Source: Pycnopodia helianthoides (lineage: Eukaryota > Echinodermata > Asteroidea > Forcipulatida > Asteriidae). Taken from it: a stretch of DNA of 64,000 nt. The notes below the pieces were generated by a model, which saw only the letters and a list, made by a program, of their open reading frames with translations, was not told the origin of the DNA and ran no database searches. A program made the position numbers and the translations under genes. The stretch covers positions 13,296,094 through 13,360,093 of the forward strand of contig CM063255.1 of the NCBI GenBank assembly GCA_032158295.1. Direction: 5' to 3'. This document shows, piece after piece, positions 60,271 through 64,000 of this stretch; within the stretch, counting starts at the first letter, position 1, and the number at the start of each line of letters is the position of its first letter.

Positions 60271-63200
60271 TATAGAATCATTTGGTTTTACCATAAACTG
60301 TACATTCAGTGCTTTCCTGAACCATGCGGGGAAAAAATCTACAGGCGACATACTACTCAGTTGGGATTCGAACCCACGACCCCGCATTCTAAAACATATC
60401 AACTATAGTACTAGACCACCGATAGTGCCCGGTGTATAGAGGCAGTTTAAATGCATGTGGAATTTTTCCCGCATGGCTCGGGGAAAGCACATTGGTGTGT
60501 GCATCCTTGCTCTATGGTGCATGATTGGTAACATCAAATTGTTATTCTTTATCCCCGATATCAAAAGAAACCAGAACTTAGACTGTGTTTTAGAAAATAT
60601 ACAGGGCGACAAAAGTGTTCATTTCGGAATGAAAAAGAACTGTTTAGATTGAAAAAATTTTACTTATGTAAGTAAAATAAGTATCGGTCACTGGATATTA
60701 ATATTTAGGTACACCATATTATAGGCCCTGATTTATTTTTAGTTCGGAATTATCGTGTTGACAAAATTGTTGAGTGCTGTGTTTTGACAAATCACGCATT
60801 ATATATACGACATATTATGTCGTGTTACACATAGTATGATAAATGTCAAATATTAAACATATTGTGAAAGGCTCATAAGAACAGCAATCTATCATTATTT
60901 TCCGAAAGTTCGACTCTATGAAGAAATAAAGTCTGCAGATCTGCCCTTTTCAACATTTTGGTTTACAAAATAAAATGCTTACCTTCTGCGATCTTCTAAC
61001 GTACAATGCGACAATACATATATGTTTATCTTAATTTCCACTGGTTTTATCGACTGTGACAGTCAAGTCGGAATATTCATGTTCCACTTGCTCGATCGTA
61101 AAACATGCATCAAGGAGTTCAACCTGTTATGTGTACTTTTTATAAAAGCAAATAACTAAACGGCAGACTTCTGACCCATGAAGTTGTAAATCACGGGCCA
61201 AAAAGTTCGTTAATGCCCCCACAGCTCTACTCGTCATGACCCCATGGGACTGAAATATTGGCTGAAGTTGCGTGCCTCACTGGCTGCTGTGTTCTAAAAA
61301 ATACTTGCAGGGTCAATTCCCAAATCTGGCGAATTAACTCACTCGTCTCAATACATTGAGTAAAGTGCACTGTAAGAAGAAACGGTCAGCACCACGTACT
61401 GTCATCGGTTTATAATCCCCATCATCTTTGTTTGGGAGTTTCTACTTGCCCAGTTTGCTCACAAACTCTGCGTATTTGCATCGTTTTGATTACAAAAAGA
61501 GCTTGTATTTCCACTTTACTTATTCACCTTGTGTAGACAAGGGTTGTAAGTAGATAAGCTGGGGGTATACTACCGGCTTTGGGATCCTACTGGATCTCCG
61601 TACGAGGAGTACGACTTGCATAACTTATGGAAAGTTAACAAGACGATCGATGCTTTTTCTTTAGGGGTGACAGAGCGCACATACATTACCCCCAACAATC
61701 CAGGCAACAAAGTTTTAATTGTTGTTGTTGTTATGTTATCTCTACCAGCGTATTTTTTATTTATAGTTTCTTTGTACATTAAAAGTGATTAAAAGCGGGT
61801 TCATTGTATCCATCCTATTTGATGTCTTGAATGAGAACCGAATTGAGTTACTCACTCGTATGTTCGAGTATCCTTCCAAAACAGAACCCAATAATTTTGT
61901 TTGTAGATTGTTCGAACATGACGTATTCTTTTGTACCATTGTACAGTAGCGCAGTCTTTGAGCTTATGTAATGTTATAGCTATTGGTATATGCTCTTATC
62001 TACGTACACTTTCTCTACTCATCCAACCTGGAAGGGAGTGTGATTTCATTTTCACTACCTTATGGAGACGGAGAACAAAACAGAAAAGGGATAACAAAGG
62101 GTCTCCATAGGGACATTCTAAAGACTGGGTTGCTCCACAAGGAATTTTGTGTAAAGTGTCTATGGAGATTCTTATAACTACATGGACAAAGGAAATATAG
62201 AACAACAGATATCTCCACAGGGATGCAAAAAACAGTGTGTTCGCAAGGGTTTGATTGCAGTAGTCGGTGTAATATTGTCATCAACTTTTGATACGAAGAA
62301 AGAGGCCACCTAAAAACGAGAACAAAACAGAAAAGGGATAACAAAGGGTCTCCATAGGGAAATTCTAAAGACTGGGTTGCTCCACAAGGAATTTTGCGTA
62401 CAAAGTCTAATAATAATAATAATACACAGTTCTTTTATAGCGCATAACACATTACAGGATAGCATGTCCCTATGCGCTTTACATATAGAAAGGAAAACAT
62501 TACAAGAAAAAGTAATGCAGATAAGAAAATCCACTTAGAAGCAAAAAAGTACATGTAGTGTTGGACACTGAGTCTATGGGAGATTCTTAACTACAGGGAC
62601 AAAGGAAACAACAAAAGATGTCTCCACAGGGATGCAAAAAATAGAATGTGTGTTCGCAAGGGTTTGATTGCAGTAGTCGGTGTAATATTGTCATCAACTT
62701 TTGATACGAAGAAAGAGGCCACCTAAAAACGAATTCAACTTGATTTTAATACGTGGAGCTTACTGAACAACACACAGATATCCGCTTGTCATAATTAGTT
62801 TACATAAGGTGCATGTTCTGCACCCTTCGGGTAGGTTTTCAGGTTCCCCCATGAAAGAAGTTTATATTTAGTGACTATTCTTGTCAGAAATAAGACGACG
62901 CAACAAGTAGGCCTATGCTCTCAATAGTGATATATGGGAATTACAAGTCACCCTAACGTTAATTACATCCATCACTTGCTATCGTCATTTCTACCAGTCA
63001 CCCTAACGTTAATTACATCCATCACTTGCTATCGTCATTTCTACCATGGTAATTATATTGACCATCACATCCATGGTTGTTACACTTTCTGAAGAGTCGC
63101 ATGCTTTCAATATCGGCTGCTCATCCGTGTGTAATATATTTTGCTCACGACTGGTTTCTTTTCATTTTCCCGGAGAGCCAGTTGTCTGACACGAACACTT

Positions 63201-64000
63201 ATCCATTTGTCGGCAACTCAAATAAACCCCACATAGGCCTATAGGTTATTTTTAGGGTTTCCCATAATGCCTTGAAAGACCCTATGGTTGGTATGCACGT
63301 TCGTTGCAAATGTTTGAATGGCGATCCAATTACAAAATGGGGCGGTTTCTATGCATGTACAGGATCATTACAAACTGGATAACAATGCTGGTCTTTTCAC
63401 CCATTCTGCTAAGTTTGTGGGTGTTTGTTTGTTTGTTCTCGTAATCTCGAGGTCGGGGACACAAATTGCCTTCGATTGGGCGCTTTGGGATATAAAAAGC
63501 GTTTGTTATGAAATGAATATGGTTAGAAAGATGTTTTAAAAGTAGAATTTAATGATTCACACAAATACGCCTCGAAATTGCATGGTTTTCCTACTATGGT
63601 GAACTAACACGGTCCGTCGATTTGCGGAGTCATAATTCTTTTCTACAAAATGGCGGAGCGTTATGTTAGTTCACGAAGTAAAGGGAACTTAAACCACCCA
63701 CTTTCGACGGCTCATTATATTCTACTTAAAACACTTGGACTCTATTATCAGAGGATTCGAATATCGTTAATTTGAGCCGTTTATAGAGGACCCGTCTGGC
63801 TGGGTAGAGAAAGTAGTTACTTTGGTTGTGACGATTTTGTTGCCGGGACATACACCTTATGTTTAGATGGTTTGGGGGAACGAAATTGGCACTCATGGAA
63901 ACGTATACAATAATAATGTAAGGCGTTGTATATGAATCCTTGATTTAAAAAGTTCAAAACAAGGTGCCCAAATTGTGAAACCGTCTTACTGTTCGTTTCC
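60271..64000 (+). repeat. right copy of the segmental duplication (runs off the window)
   Basis: Direct-repeat partner of 16347-19785. It is longer because of an internal 247-bp tandem duplication and small insertions, such as a doubled CACCCTAACGTTAATTA near 62951 and 63000. It includes the SINE at its left edge (60271-60420). Confidence 0.9.
62071..62727 (+). repeat. internal tandem duplication, with one unit lacking a mobile insertion
   Basis: GAGAACAAAACAGAAAAGGG recurs at 62071 and 62318. The first unit (62071-62317) lacks the AATAAT...TATAGCGC insertion; the second carries it (about 62409-62575), as does the left copy at 18281-18431. Confidence 0.88.

Overview
The window is eukaryotic DNA, A+T-rich and intron-rich, with no operons. 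The mix of repeats (Penelope-like, BEL/Pao, hAT-like, TTAA-target MITEs, tRNA-derived SINEs) and the two host genes (a FAM167 gene and a CYP3-like cytochrome P450) fit a marine invertebrate, most likely a deuterostome such as an echinoderm. This assignment is inference; no ribosomal or mitochondrial marker is present.

Layout. 1-6418: intergenic, with a palindromic MITE near 5.2-5.5 kb. 6419-7390: a two-exon FAM167 coding region on the minus strand. 8381-13302: a Penelope-like retroelement (PLE) with an intact 908-codon reverse transcriptase/GIY-YIG frame, a long array of acceptor-like tandem repeats upstream, and direct terminal repeats that each carry a hammerhead-ribozyme-like motif. 13.9-22 kb: three copies of a TTAA-flanked MITE, a 1-kb element with CAGG...CCTG ends, and the left copy of a 3.4-kb segmental duplication (16347-19785). 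25.0-29.35 kb: a roughly 22-bp satellite with a 399-bp higher-order period. 29.7-30.6 kb: a 300-bp tandem repeat. 32314-48365: a P450 gene on the minus strand, 13 exons found, with introns full of small transposons. 50.1-51.6 kb: a mosaic of a GC-rich 7-bp repeat array, a PLE fragment and hairpins. 52406-59574: a nested insertion in which an inverted-repeat element with a 9-bp target duplication holds a 47-bp palindrome and a complete BEL/Pao LTR retrotransposon. 60271-64000: the right copy of the segmental duplication, which runs off the window.

How it fits together. Only two host protein genes can be supported. Both are on the minus strand and about 25 kb apart; nothing links their functions. 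Everything else recognisable is mobile or repetitive DNA. The most interesting signals are the hammerhead motifs in the PLE repeats (including a distant PLE fragment that stops exactly at the predicted self-cleavage site), the nested insertion with legible target duplications at two levels, an intact-ended mini-piggyBac carrying palindromes, and a filled/empty site pair inside the segmental duplication. Single-base frame breaks occur both in the young BEL element and at one P450 exon junction, so base-level assembly error must be kept in mind.
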